DNA of 64,000 bases from Mycolicibacterium rutilum (GCF_900108565.1 NZ_LT629971.1:5923832-5987831), one strand, 5' to 3'. Shown: positions 1 through 8,261, counted from the stretch's first letter. Numbers and translations are program-made. Notes: generated by a model not told the origin, from the letters alone.

Positions 1-1073
1 GGGACGAAACGCACCACTTCCCCACCGATGTGCTGCGCGAGGCCGCCGAACTCGGGATGGCGGCGGTGTACTGCAACGAGGACGTCGGCGGCAGCGGGCT
101 GCGCCGGCTCGACGGCGTGCGGATCTTCGAACAGCTCGCCACCGCGGATCCGACGGTGGCGGCGTTCCTGTCGATCCACAACATGTGCACCTGGATGGTC
201 GACACGTACGGCACCCCCGAACAGCGCAAGAGCCTGGTGCCGCGGCTGGCGTCGATGGAGCTGATCGCCAGCTACTGCCTCACCGAACCGGGCGCCGGGT
301 CGGACGCAAGCGCGTTGCGCACCAGGGCCGTTCGGGACGGCGACCACTACGTGCTCGACGGCGTCAAGCAGTTCATCTCCGGCGCGGGCGCATCCGACGT
401 CTACGTCGTGATGGCCCGCACCGGCGGCGAGGGACCGCGGGGCATTTCCACGTTCATCGTCGAAAAAGACACGCCGGGACTGAGTTTCGGCGCGGACGAG
501 GCGAAGATGGGGTGGCGCGCACAGCCCACCGCGCAGGTGATCCTCGAAGGTGTGCGGGTGCCTGCCGACGCCATGCTCGGCGGCTCCGACGGTGAGGGCA
601 CCGGCTTCGGCATCGCGATGAACGGGCTCAACGGCGGCCGGATCAACATCGCCGCGTGCTCGCTCGGCGGAGCTCAGGCGGCCTACGACAAAGCCGTCGC
701 CTACGTGCGCGACCGGGAGGCGTTCGGCGGCGCGCTGCTCGACGAGCCGACCATCCGGTTCACCCTCGCCGACATGGCCACCGCGCTGGAGACGTCGCGA
801 AACCTGTTGTGGCGCGCGGCCCGCGCGCTCGACGAGAACCACCCGGACAAGGTCGAGCTGTGCGCGATGGCCAAGCGGTACGTCACCGACGCGTGCTACA
901 CCGTCGCCGACCAGGCGCTGCAGTTGCACGGCGGCTACGGCTACCTCAACGAGTACGGCATCGAGAAGATCGTGCGCGATCTGCGGGTGCACCGCATCCT
1001 CGAGGGAACCAACGAAATCATGCGCGTGGTCATCGGGCGGTCGCAGGCCGCCAAGGTCCGTGCGTCGGCTTAG
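1..1073 (+). CDS. Acyl-CoA dehydrogenase (isobutyryl-CoA dehydrogenase-like), 5' end cut off by window
   Basis: FAD-dependent acyl-CoA dehydrogenase, probably oxidising isobutyryl-CoA to methacrylyl-CoA in valine breakdown. The frame is open to the left edge (it reads DETHHFPTD before the first possible internal GTG at 30), so the N-terminus lies outside. Visible family signatures are CLTEPGAGSDA in the middle domain, QLHGGYGYLNEYGIEK near the C-terminus, and ILEGTNEIMR, whose first Glu is the usual catalytic base. mmsB begins 12 bases after the stop, the same pairing as fadE9-mmsB in M. tuberculosis, which supports the valine assignment. Substrate is inferred from context, not from the sequence alone. 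Confidence 0.9.
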   Translation, partial: DETHHFPTDVLREAAELGMAAVYCNEDVGGSGLRRLDGVRIFEQLATADPTVAAFLSIHNMCTWMVDTYGTPEQRKSLVPRLASMELIASYCLTEPGAGSDASALRTRAVRDGDHYVLDGVKQFISGAGASDVYVVMARTGGEGPRGISTFIVEKDTPGLSFGADEAKMGWRAQPTAQVILEGVRVPADAMLGGSDGEGTGFGIAMNGLNGGRINIAACSLGGAQAAYDKAVAYVRDREAFGGALLDEPTIRFTLADMATALETSRNLLWRAARALDENHPDKVELCAMAKRYVTDACYTVADQALQLHGGYGYLNEYGIEKIVRDLRVHRILEGTNEIMRVVIGRSQAAKVRASA

Positions 1074-1085
1074 GAGAGGTCATCA

Positions 1086-1961
1086 ATGACGACGATCGCG
1101 TTTCTGGGGCTCGGCAACATGGGCGGGCCGATGGCGGCCAACCTGGTGAGTGCCGGGTTGACCGTCCGCGGCTTCGACCCCGTGCCCGCGTTGAAGGAGA
1201 CCGCCGCCGGTAACGGCGCGACGGTGTTCGACACCGGCGCCGAAGCGGCCGCCGAGGCCGACGTCGTGATCACGTCGCTGCCCAACGGCGACATCGTCAA
1301 GTCCTGCTACGCCGAGGTGTTGCCCGCGGCCAAGCCCGGCACGCTGTTCATCGACACCTCGACGATCTCCGTCGACGACGCCCGCGCGATTCACGGCCAG
1401 GCCGCCGAGCGCGGCTTCGCCCAGCTCGACGCGCCGGTGTCCGGCGGGGTCAAGGGCGCGACGGCGGGCACGCTGGCGTTCATGGTCGGCGGCGAGGCGG
1501 ACGCCGTCGAGCGAGCCCGGCCCATCCTGGAACCGATGGCGGGCAAGATCATTCACTGCGGCGCATCGGGCACCGGTCAGGCCGCCAAGCTGTGCAACAA
1601 CATGGTGCTGGCCGTGCAGCAGATCGCGATCGGCGAGGCGTTCGTGCTGGCCGAGAAGCTGGGCCTGTCGGCGCAGTCGCTGTTCGACGTGATCACCGGC
1701 GCCACCGGCAACTGCTGGTCGGTGCACACGAATTGCCCGGTGCCGGGACCGGTTCCGACGTCACCGGCCAACAACGACTTCAAGCCGGGCTTCGCGACCG
1801 CGCTGATGAACAAGGACCTCGGGCTGGCGATGAACGCGGTCAAGTCGACGGGCGCGACCGCCCCGCTCGGCACCCACGCCGCCGACATCTACAAGAAGTT
1901 CGCGGCCGACCACGCCGACAAGGACTTCAGCGCAGTCATCGAACTGCTGCGCCAGAGCTGA
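1086..1961 (+). CDS. mmsB: 3-hydroxyisobutyrate dehydrogenase
   Basis: NAD-dependent oxidation of 3-hydroxyisobutyrate to methylmalonate semialdehyde, valine catabolism, cytosolic. The 291-residue protein has the N-terminal Rossmann motif GLGNMGGPMAANL (about residues 7-19), the substrate-binding DAPVSGGVKGA segment (about 118-128) and the catalytic-Lys segment GQAAKLCNNM (about 163-172). Length matches the family. An AGGAGAGG-like ribosome site precedes the ATG and the gene follows the acyl-CoA dehydrogenase by 12 bases, so the two are co-transcribed. Confidence 0.93.
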   Translation: MTTIAFLGLGNMGGPMAANLVSAGLTVRGFDPVPALKETAAGNGATVFDTGAEAAAEADVVITSLPNGDIVKSCYAEVLPAAKPGTLFIDTSTISVDDARAIHGQAAERGFAQLDAPVSGGVKGATAGTLAFMVGGEADAVERARPILEPMAGKIIHCGASGTGQAAKLCNNMVLAVQQIAIGEAFVLAEKLGLSAQSLFDVITGATGNCWSVHTNCPVPGPVPTSPANNDFKPGFATALMNKDLGLAMNAVKSTGATAPLGTHAADIYKKFAADHADKDFSAVIELLRQS

Positions 1962-1982
1962 GTTTTCGCGAGAGTCGGTGCG

Positions 1983-2801
1983 CTAGGCGGCCGACGTCTT
2001 GTGTGACTTCCACCAGGTGGTGTGCAGCCGCTGACAGTCCGCGATCCGCAGCGGGTTCGCGCCGTCGAAGGACGGTCGCACCGCCAGGGCGGCCGGGATG
2101 TCGGGCGTGCCCTCGCCGGTGATCACCACGGTCGGCATGCCGGCGCTGTTGGCCGCGCGCAGGCCGGACGCGGACCCCGTGATCGCGATCGCGTCGTCCG
2201 GACACACCCCGAGCTCCCACAGCGCGTGCCGGTGCGCCTCGGGGTCCGGCGTCGGCTTGACGACGTCCTCCGCGGACACGACGCTTTCGACCAGCCCCTC
2301 CCCGACCAGCTGACGCACCAGCGGCTCGGCCCAGCCGCGCTGGCCGTTCGTCACCACCGCGATCTGCATGCCTGCGCCGACGGCGTCCATCACGAAATCC
2401 ACCAGCCCCGGCCGCGGCGCCAGGTCGCGCTCGAGGATCAGCTCGTCGAACAACATCGTCTTCGTCGTGTAGATCTCGTCGGCCAGCAACTTCGTCAACA
2501 CGTCGACTTCGGTGGCCACCCCTCGCTTACGCAACTCGGCCGCGACGCGCTGCCGCTCATCGCTGAGCGCCAGCAACTGCCGATAGCGCACTACCGACCA
2601 CTCGAAGTCCAATCCGTGCGCGGCGAACGCCGCGTTGTAGGCCACCCGGTGCCCGTCGCACTCGATGTCGGTGAGGGCGTCGAGGTCGAACACCACGGCG
2701 CGTAACGCGCACGTCGAGGTGGTCGAGGCACAGTCCCACCAGAACCGGCCCGCGCGCCATGTCGTCTCCTGCGTTGTCGGCATGAGTAGAGAGTGGTTCA
2801 C
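1983..2801 (-). CDS. HAD-superfamily hydrolase
   Basis: Haloacid dehalogenase-type phosphatase/hydrolase of unknown substrate. HAD motif I is seen as VVFDLDALTD, motif II as AVVTNGQRGW, motif III as VKPTPDPEAH and motif IV as ITGSASGLRAANSAG. Motif I has DLDAL in place of the usual DxDGT, although the two Asp are kept. The start is uncertain. The frame opens at a GTG at 2801 that lacks a well-spaced ribosome site. GTG codons at 2696 and 2693 lie just before motif I. The only ATG with a good ribosome site (GGAG, ATG at 2760) is in another frame, so a frameshift near 2700 is possible. Convergent with mmsB. Confidence 0.75.
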   Translation of the reverse strand: MNHSLLMPTTQETTWRAGRFWWDCASTTSTCALRAVVFDLDALTDIECDGHRVAYNAAFAAHGLDFEWSVVRYRQLLALSDERQRVAAELRKRGVATEVDVLTKLLADEIYTTKTMLFDELILERDLAPRPGLVDFVMDAVGAGMQIAVVTNGQRGWAEPLVRQLVGEGLVESVVSAEDVVKPTPDPEAHRHALWELGVCPDDAIAITGSASGLRAANSAGMPTVVITGEGTPDIPAALAVRPSFDGANPLRIADCQRLHTTWWKSHKTSAA

Positions 2802-2898
2802 GTCACAAGATCAGGCCTCCCCCAATCGGGGGATCGTCAGCGCCAAACGCCGCTCCAAGTTCCTCTATCTGCGATTTGACCGCCACTAAGGTGGTCCC

Positions 2899-3555
2899 AT
2901 GCCCCCACCGGTGCGGCTCGTGCTGGTCGACGACCACGAGATGGTCATCGAAGGCCTCAAGGCCATGCTGGCGGCGTTCACCGACCGTGTACAGGTCGTC
3001 GGCCAGGCCGTCGGCGCGGAGCGGGCCCGGGCCGTGATCGACGACCTCAACCCCGACATCGTGCTGTGCGACGTGCGGATGCAGGGTGCCAGCGGCCTGG
3101 ACCTGTGCCTCGAGCTGCGCGCGCACGACCCCGACCGCAAGGTCGTGATGCTGTCGGTCTACGACGACGAGCAGTACCTGTTCGAGGCGCTGCGGGTCGG
3201 CGCGTCGGGCTATCTGCTGAAAAGCATCAGCAGCGACGAGCTGGTCCGTCAGCTCGAGTTCGTGCACCGCGGCGAGACGGCGATCGACCCGGGCATGGCC
3301 GCGCGGGCCGTCGACACCGCCGCACGCCTGCAGCGCGACGAGTTCTGGCCCGGCGCGCGCCAGGGCCTGACCCAGCGCGAGAGCGAGATCCTGTCGTTCG
3401 TCGTCAACGGCCTGTCGAACCGGGCGATCGCCACCAAGCTGGTGATCGGCGACGAGACCGTCAAGACGCACCTCAGCTCCATCTACCGCAAGCTCGGCGT
3501 CAGCGACCGCACCGGCGCCGTCGCCACCGCACTGCGCGAAGGCATCTACAAATGA
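2899..3555 (+). CDS. NarL/LuxR-family response regulator
   Basis: Cytoplasmic DNA-binding response regulator of 218 residues. The receiver domain (about 5-120) has the acidic pair in VDDHE, the phospho-acceptor D58 in DIVLCDVRM and the conserved K108 in GYLLKS. The LuxR-type helix-turn-helix (about 152-210) reads LTQRESEILSFVVNGLSN and then ETVKTHLSSIYRKLGV. Its stop overlaps the start of the downstream kinase gene (ATGA), so the two form a two-component pair. The signal sensed is not evident. Confidence 0.92.
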   Translation: MPPPVRLVLVDDHEMVIEGLKAMLAAFTDRVQVVGQAVGAERARAVIDDLNPDIVLCDVRMQGASGLDLCLELRAHDPDRKVVMLSVYDDEQYLFEALRVGASGYLLKSISSDELVRQLEFVHRGETAIDPGMAARAVDTAARLQRDEFWPGARQGLTQRESEILSFVVNGLSNRAIATKLVIGDETVKTHLSSIYRKLGVSDRTGAVATALREGIYK

Positions 3556-4790
3556 ACCCGCCCGGCGGCCCGTCGAACGCGGTACGCGAACTCAGCCAGT
3601 ACGCGCTGGCCGCCGACCGCGAGCTGGCCCTGCTGCGTGAGCTGATCCAGGCCGCGTCCAAGGGCCCGGGGGTGGAACCGCTGGCCGCCGCGGCCGCGCG
3701 GATGATCACCGCGGCCACCGCCAGCGACGTGTGCTTCGTGCACGTGCTCGACGACACCGACCGATCGCTGACGCTGGCCGGGGCGACGCCGCCGTTCGAC
3801 GCCGAGATCGGCAAGATCAGACTTCCGCTGGGACAAGGGATTTCGGGTTGGGTCGCCAGCAACCGCGAACCGGTGGTGATCACCCAGGACAAGGAGTCGG
3901 ACCCGCGCTACAAGCCGTTCCCGGCGCTGCGCGGCTCGGACTTCACGTCGATGGTGTCGGTGCCGATGGAGACCGACCCCGGCGGGCTGGTCGGCGTGCT
4001 CAACGTGCACACCGTGGAGCGCCGCGAATTCACCGCCCGCGACGTGGAGTTGCTCGTGGTGATCGGCCGGCTGATCGCCGGCGCGATGCACCAGGCCCGG
4101 CTGCACCGGCAGCTGGTGGCCCGCGAGCGCGCACACGAGAACTTCGTCGAGCAGGTGATCGAGGCCCAGGAGCTGGAGCGACGACGGCTGGCCGGCGACA
4201 TTCACGACGGCATCTCGCAACGGCTGGTGACGTTGTCGTACCGGTTGGACGCGGCCGCCAGGTCCGACGACGCCGGCGTGGTCGCCGAACAGCTGGGTAA
4301 GGCCCGCGAGCTGGTCGAGCTGACACTGCAGGAGGCCCGCGCGGCGATCAGCGGGTTGCGCCCGCCGGTGCTCGACGATCTCGGGCTGGCCGGCGGACTG
4401 GCCAGCCTCGCGCGGTCGATCCCGCAGATCGGCATCGACGTCGAGCTGGCCGAGAAGCGGCTGCCCGACCACATCGAGTTGGCGCTGTACCGGATCGCCC
4501 AGGAGTGCCTGCAGAACGTCGTCAAGCACGCGCGGGCGACCTCGGCCCGTCTGACGTTCGTCGTCGACAGCGGCGACACCGGTACCGTCGCGCGGCTCGA
4601 AATCGTCGACGACGGAGTCGGTTTCGACACGTTCGAGCATCCGCTCGGCGGTGACGAGATGGGCGGATACGGGTTGCTGTCGATGGCCGAGCGCGCCGAG
4701 ATCGTCGGCGGCCGGCTCAACATCCGGTCGCGCCCGGGCGCGGGTACCGCGGTGACGGCGACGATCCCGCTGCCGTCGTCCACCTCCTAG
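3552..4790 (+). CDS. GAF-domain sensor histidine kinase (HisKA_3 type)
   Basis: Cognate kinase of the upstream NarL-type regulator, 412 residues. A GAF domain covers about residues 40-185, a coiled linker about 183-212, and the HisKA_3 dimerisation domain carries the phospho-acceptor H218 in LAGDIHDGISQ. The ATPase domain follows, with N-box NVVKHA, G1 box DDGVGF and G2 box GGYGLLSM. No membrane segments are visible, so it should sense an intracellular cue, as DevS-like GAF kinases do. The ATG start overlaps the regulator's stop by 4 bases. The final codons lie in a 16-base tandem duplication that repeats the stop region. Confidence 0.92.
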   Translation: MNPPGGPSNAVRELSQYALAADRELALLRELIQAASKGPGVEPLAAAAARMITAATASDVCFVHVLDDTDRSLTLAGATPPFDAEIGKIRLPLGQGISGWVASNREPVVITQDKESDPRYKPFPALRGSDFTSMVSVPMETDPGGLVGVLNVHTVERREFTARDVELLVVIGRLIAGAMHQARLHRQLVARERAHENFVEQVIEAQELERRRLAGDIHDGISQRLVTLSYRLDAAARSDDAGVVAEQLGKARELVELTLQEARAAISGLRPPVLDDLGLAGGLASLARSIPQIGIDVELAEKRLPDHIELALYRIAQECLQNVVKHARATSARLTFVVDSGDTGTVARLEIVDDGVGFDTFEHPLGGDEMGGYGLLSMAERAEIVGGRLNIRSRPGAGTAVTATIPLPSSTS

Positions 4791-4809
4791 GGCGTCCACC
4801 TCCTAGGGC
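4778..4809. repeat. 16-bp tandem duplication over the kinase stop codon
   Basis: Two perfect, adjacent copies of GTCCACCTCCTAGGGC at 4778-4793 and 4794-4809. The first contains the kinase TAG stop; the second falls in the short gap before the convergent MarR gene. Probably a replication-slippage duplication. Confidence 0.9.
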
Positions 4810-4813
4810 GTGG

Positions 4814-5290
4814 TCACTCCAAGGAACACTCGGTCTCCCGATGCCGCTCGATGGCGGCGAGCACGTCCTCGGACATCTGCCGCATCGCCGCCATCCGCTC
4901 CGGTCCGAGCACGTCGACGAACATCTCGCGGACACGCGCCGCGTTGGCCGGCGCCGCGGTGCGGATCGCGTCGCGGCCGGCGTCGGTCAGCACGATGTCC
5001 GGGTAGCGGGCGCCCGAGTCCTCCCGGCAGATCAACCCGCGTTTCTCCATCCGGCCCAGGTGGTGCGACAACCGGGTCTTCTCCCAGTGCGTCACCCGGC
5101 CCAGCTCGTAGGCCCGCATGCGCCCCTCCGGCGCGTCGGACAGATTGACCAGGATCTCGAAGTCGGAGTCCGACAGCCCGAAGTCGCGCTGCAGGTGCTG
5201 GACCAGGTGTCGCTCCAGCGTGTGCCGCATGTCCACGAATGCCCGCCACGCCGTCAGCTCGTCGTCGTTGAGCGCACCTTTTCTCGCCAT
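4814..5290 (-). CDS. MarR-family transcriptional regulator
   Basis: Winged-helix repressor of 158 residues. The HTH region includes LSDSDFEILVNLSDAP and then VTHWEKTRLSHHLGRMEKRGL, which carries the recognition helix and wing. I chose the ATG at 5290 because GGTGGGGGAT lies just upstream. The alternative ATG at 5320 would place an operator repeat inside the gene. It is divergent from an NmrA-like oxidoreductase gene, and the intergenic region carries two copies of GGTTGACATATCAACC, so it probably represses both itself and that gene. Confidence 0.88.
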   Translation of the reverse strand: MARKGALNDDELTAWRAFVDMRHTLERHLVQHLQRDFGLSDSDFEILVNLSDAPEGRMRAYELGRVTHWEKTRLSHHLGRMEKRGLICREDSGARYPDIVLTDAGRDAIRTAAPANAARVREMFVDVLGPERMAAMRQMSEDVLAAIERHRETECSLE

Positions 5291-5311
5291 ATCCCCCACC
5301 GTACCGGTTCT

Positions 5312-5327
5312 GGTTGACATATCAACC
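5312..5327. promoter_or_regulatory. MarR operator copy 1
   Basis: GGTTGACATATCAACC: inverted arms GGTTGA/TCAACC around a 4-base centre. It overlaps the TTGACA -35 element of the nmrA-like gene, so occupancy would block RNA polymerase. An identical copy starts 36 bases downstream. Confidence 0.75.
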
Positions 5328-5341
5328 CGACGGAGTATCGT
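5314..5341 (+). promoter_or_regulatory. Candidate SigA promoter of the NmrA-like gene
   Basis: TTGACA at 5314-5319, a 16-base spacer, and TATCGT at 5336-5341 (TANNNT type). The -35 lies inside MarR operator copy 1 and the expected transcription start inside copy 2. Confidence 0.5.
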
Positions 5342-5347
5342 AGGTCG

Positions 5348-5363
5348 GGTTGACATATCAACC
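5348..5363. promoter_or_regulatory. MarR operator copy 2
   Basis: Second exact GGTTGACATATCAACC, located where the nmrA-like transcript should begin and about 20 bases before its ATG. Confidence 0.75.
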
Positions 5364-5382
5364 CAAAGAGATGGAGCTGAAG

Positions 5383-6336
5383 ATGACTACAGATGTGATC
5401 GCCGTCGTGGGAGCCACCGGCAATCAGGGCGGCGGGCTGGCTCGCGCGATCCTCACCGACCCCTCCTCGGCCTTTCGGGTGCGGGCCATCACCCGCGACG
5501 CGACGTCGGCGAAGGCCCGCCAACTTGCCGCCGATGGCGCCGAGGTCGTCTCGGCGGACCTCGACGATCTCGACAGCATGACCCGCGCCTTCGACGGCGC
5601 CCGGGGCGCGTTCGTCGTCACGAATTACTGGGCGAACCGCACACCGGAGGAGGAAGCCGCGCGCACCCGCGCCGAAGCCGAACTCCACCAGGCCGAAACC
5701 GCCGCGCGGGCCGCGAAGGCCGCCGGCGTGCAGCACGTGATCTGGTCGACGCTGGAGGACACGCGCGAGCACTTCGGCGACGACGAGCGGGTGCCGACCG
5801 TCGAGGGCCGCTACAAGGTGCCGCACTTCGACGCGAAGGCCGAAGCCGACAACTTCTTCACCGAACACGGTGTGCCGACGACGTTTCTCCGCACGACGGG
5901 CTTTTACGAAGGTTTCACCAGCGACCTGCAACCGGTGCGCGGCGAGGACGGCACGCTGGTGCTGACCCTGCCGATGGCCGACAAGACGATGGCGGCGATC
6001 GCGGTCGGCGACATCGGGCGCACGGCGCTGGGCATCTTCAAGCGCGGCGCGGAGTTCGTCGGCGAAACCGTGAGCATCGCCGGCGATCATCTGACCGGTG
6101 AGCAGTTCGCGGCAGAACTCGCGGCCTTCCACGGCGAGCCGGTCCGCTACCGTCCCCAGACCTGGGATGGGTTCCGCGCGTTGCCGTTTCCCGTCGCCGT
6201 CGAGATGGGCAACATGTTCCAGTACTACGCCGAGGACTCCGAGCGGTTCGTCGGCGTGCGTGATCTGGACGTCGTGCGGTCACTCAACCCGGAACTGCAG
6301 TCGTTCCGCGACTGGCTGGCACAGCAGAAAGTCTGA
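5383..6336 (+). CDS. NmrA-like / atypical SDR NAD(P)-binding protein
   Basis: 317-residue NmrA/HSCARG-type Rossmann protein. The N-terminal dinucleotide motif is AVVGATGNQGGGLA (about residues 8-21). The C-terminal part resembles NmrA proteins, which act as redox sensors or as quinone or carbonyl reductases. The ATG at 5383 is preferred over those at 5350 and 5371 because GGAG sits 6 bases upstream. It is divergent from the MarR gene with twin operators between them, a layout typical of regulator-target pairs induced by electrophiles or phenolics. The inducer is inferred only. Confidence 0.85.
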   Translation: MTTDVIAVVGATGNQGGGLARAILTDPSSAFRVRAITRDATSAKARQLAADGAEVVSADLDDLDSMTRAFDGARGAFVVTNYWANRTPEEEAARTRAEAELHQAETAARAAKAAGVQHVIWSTLEDTREHFGDDERVPTVEGRYKVPHFDAKAEADNFFTEHGVPTTFLRTTGFYEGFTSDLQPVRGEDGTLVLTLPMADKTMAAIAVGDIGRTALGIFKRGAEFVGETVSIAGDHLTGEQFAAELAAFHGEPVRYRPQTWDGFRALPFPVAVEMGNMFQYYAEDSERFVGVRDLDVVRSLNPELQSFRDWLAQQKV

Positions 6337-6342
6337 CGAAGG

Positions 6343-6383
6343 CGCGAGTTGGGCCCAGGCCGCAGGCGTAGGCCCAACTCGCG
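6343..6383. terminator. Bidirectional hairpin terminator between convergent genes
   Basis: Perfect 13-bp arms CGCGAGTTGGGCC (6343-6355) and GGCCCAACTCGCG (6371-6383) with a 15-base loop, in the 52-base gap between two convergent stop codons. There is no T-tract, as is common in mycobacteria. Confidence 0.7.
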
Positions 6384-6388
6384 ACGGG

Positions 6389-7297
6389 CTACGTCTTGTC
6401 CGGGTCTACCGCGTCCTTGAGCTTGCCCATCAACCCCTTCTCCGTGCCGAACGACGGCGTGCGGGGTTCGCCCATCGCGCCGTCGTAGGTCACGTAGAGC
6501 TTCGGGTCCGGCGGCGGGCCGGACTGCCGGTCGCCCAGCGGTTGCGGGTCGGCCAGGAACTGACCGGTGTGACGGCCGTCGGGCAGCGGCCCGATCCAGC
6601 GGCCCTTGTCGGAGTCGGCGCCGTCGGACAGGTGCCACAGCGTGCTGGCGTGCTCCTCGAACTCCTCGTCGAACAGATCGTTGGGCGCCACGATGCCCTC
6701 CACTCCGTCGGCCTGCAGTTCCTCGATCGCGGCCAGCCACATGTTCTGGTGATAGGTGTCGCGGGCCAGGTTGAACTTCAGCATCGCCTTGACGCCGGGA
6801 TCGTCGGTCATGTGCCACAGTCGCGCGGTCTGCACGCGCCCCTGCGCCTCGGCGGCGACGTTGGCGTGGAAGTCGGCGAGCAGATTACCCGACGCCACAA
6901 CGTATTTGCCGCTCCACGGTGCGCCCTGGCTGTCCGACAGCGTCGGCGCACCACCGGAGACGATGGCCTGCTGCGGGTCCATCCCGCCCATCACGGCCGC
7001 CACCACCGGGTCGCCGAGCGCGTTCTCGGTCGCATCGGTGGCCGGTGCGCTCTCGAGCAGCCGGGCGATCATCGTGGCGATCATCTCGACGTGGCCGATC
7101 TCCTCGGTCGCGATGTCCATGATCAGGTCTTTGTACTTGCCCTTCATGCGACAGTTCCAGCCCTGCATCAGGTACTGCATCGTCACGGTCATCTCACCGA
7201 AGGCGCCACCGAGGAGTTCCTGGAGTTTGCGGGCGTAGACGGGATCGGGCTTTTCTGGCTTGACGTCGAATTGCATGTAGTCGGTATGTCGGAACAT
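6389..7297 (-). CDS. Manganese catalase
   Basis: Non-haem dimanganese catalase (H2O2 to water and O2), 302 residues, cytosolic. The ferritin-like helices carry the expected ligands: Glu in GGAFGEMTVTMQYL, the E-E-x-x-H pair in ATEEIGHVEM, Glu in HANVAAEAQGR and His in ARDTYHQNM. The C-terminal tail from about residue 235 is Pro/Gly-rich, as in other family members. It is divergent from a hemerythrin gene, and both have SigF-type promoters, which points to stationary-phase or oxidative stress expression. No stop or frameshift is visible. Confidence 0.93.
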   Translation of the reverse strand: MFRHTDYMQFDVKPEKPDPVYARKLQELLGGAFGEMTVTMQYLMQGWNCRMKGKYKDLIMDIATEEIGHVEMIATMIARLLESAPATDATENALGDPVVAAVMGGMDPQQAIVSGGAPTLSDSQGAPWSGKYVVASGNLLADFHANVAAEAQGRVQTARLWHMTDDPGVKAMLKFNLARDTYHQNMWLAAIEELQADGVEGIVAPNDLFDEEFEEHASTLWHLSDGADSDKGRWIGPLPDGRHTGQFLADPQPLGDRQSGPPPDPKLYVTYDGAMGEPRTPSFGTEKGLMGKLKDAVDPDKT

Positions 7298-7377
7298 TCA
7301 TCACTCCGATTCGGCCCGCTTCGGCCGGCCTTCGCGGCCGCTGATACGCCGCACGATGGCTGTACGGTCCCGTCGCC

Positions 7378-7402
7378 ATACCCGGGCACAAGTGGGGAAA
7401 AC
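7378..7402 (-). promoter_or_regulatory. SigF-type promoter of the Mn-catalase gene
   Basis: On the minus strand GTTT (7399-7402), a 15-base spacer, then GGGTAT (7378-7383): an exact match to the mycobacterial SigF consensus GTTT-N15-17-GGGTAT. The leader to the ATG at 7297 is about 70 bases. Confidence 0.75.
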
Positions 7403-7428
7403 CTGATCACACCGACCAATCGCGCAAT

Positions 7429-7453
7429 GTTTGGCCGACGCGTCAGAGGGCAT
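7429..7453 (+). promoter_or_regulatory. SigF-like promoter of the hemerythrin gene
   Basis: GTTT at 7429-7432, 15-base spacer, GGGCAT at 7448-7453 (one mismatch to GGGTAT). The predicted start site lies only a few bases before the ATG at 7464, implying a nearly leaderless message. Confidence 0.6.
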
Positions 7454-7463
7454 CGCGTGAACC

Positions 7464-8183
7464 ATGAGCCCATCACTGGCAGACCAGACCGTCGCGCAAC
7501 TCGGCGGTCCGCATAGCGTGCTGACCCGGCAGAAACGGGACCACATCGAACTCGACCGGTTGATCGAAAGTATCGACGCCGCAACGGGCGACGAACGCGG
7601 CGCGCTGCTGAACCGGCTGTGCCGGCTGGTGTTCCCGCACGCGTTTGCCGAGGAGTCGGTGCTGTGGCCGGCGATCCGCCGCTGGGTGCCCGAGGGCGAA
7701 GAGCTGACGCTGGAGATCGAACGCGAACACCAGGAGATCAACGAGCTGTTCACCGAGTTGGAGAAGCTGGACGTCGACAGTCCGCAGCATCACGAGCTGT
7801 GGCGCCGCATCGTCGCGCTGCTGCGCGAGGACGTCCGCGACGAGGAGGACCGGTTGTTGCCGATGCTGCAGCAGGCGGTGCCGCACCGGGCGCTGGTCGC
7901 GCTGGGTTGGGCTTGGGAGGCGACGCGCCGCACCTCGCCGACGCGTCCGCACCCGGTCGTCGCGCGTCGGCCGCCGGGCAATGTTGCGGCCGCCGCACCG
8001 CTGACCTTCGTCGATCGCGGTCGCGACCGGCTCGATCAGCTCAGCCGTCGCTCCGGCGGAACGCTCAGCAGCGCCAGCACCTCACTGAGTGGGGCGCTGG
8101 CCCGCGTCGCCGGGGTGATCGAACATCTGCCGCCGCTGACCCGCGGCGAGGACCCCAGCACGTACAGCGGGCGCACCCCTTGA
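7464..8183 (+). CDS. Hemerythrin-like (HHE) domain protein
   Basis: 239-residue protein with an N-terminal HHE cation-binding four-helix domain (about 20-145). Iron-ligand candidates are His in KRDHIELDRLIE, His in VFPHAFAEESVLWP, the EREHQEINELF segment and the HHELWRRIVALLREDVRDEED segment. The C-terminal part (about 145-239) is less ordered and Arg/Pro-rich. Such proteins bind a diiron centre and are linked in mycobacteria to peroxide or nitric oxide responses and to SigF activity. The divergent Mn-catalase fits a peroxide-defence role. The exact function is inferred. Confidence 0.87.
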   Translation: MSPSLADQTVAQLGGPHSVLTRQKRDHIELDRLIESIDAATGDERGALLNRLCRLVFPHAFAEESVLWPAIRRWVPEGEELTLEIEREHQEINELFTELEKLDVDSPQHHELWRRIVALLREDVRDEEDRLLPMLQQAVPHRALVALGWAWEATRRTSPTRPHPVVARRPPGNVAAAAPLTFVDRGRDRLDQLSRRSGGTLSSASTSLSGALARVAGVIEHLPPLTRGEDPSTYSGRTP

Positions 8184-8186
8184 GCG

Positions 8187-8244
8187 CGAGCAGACGCCAA
8201 CTGACCCGTTTCGGCCCGTTTCAGGGTCACTTCGCGTCTGCTCG
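8187..8244. terminator. Bidirectional two-stem hairpin between convergent genes
   Basis: Outer arms CGAGCAGACGC (8187-8197) and GCGTCTGCTCG (8234-8244) plus an inner pair TGACCC/GGGTCA (8202-8207, 8224-8229), in the gap between the hemerythrin stop and the convergent MarR stop. Confidence 0.7.
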
Positions 8245-8261
8245 GCCATATTCGGCCGCGC

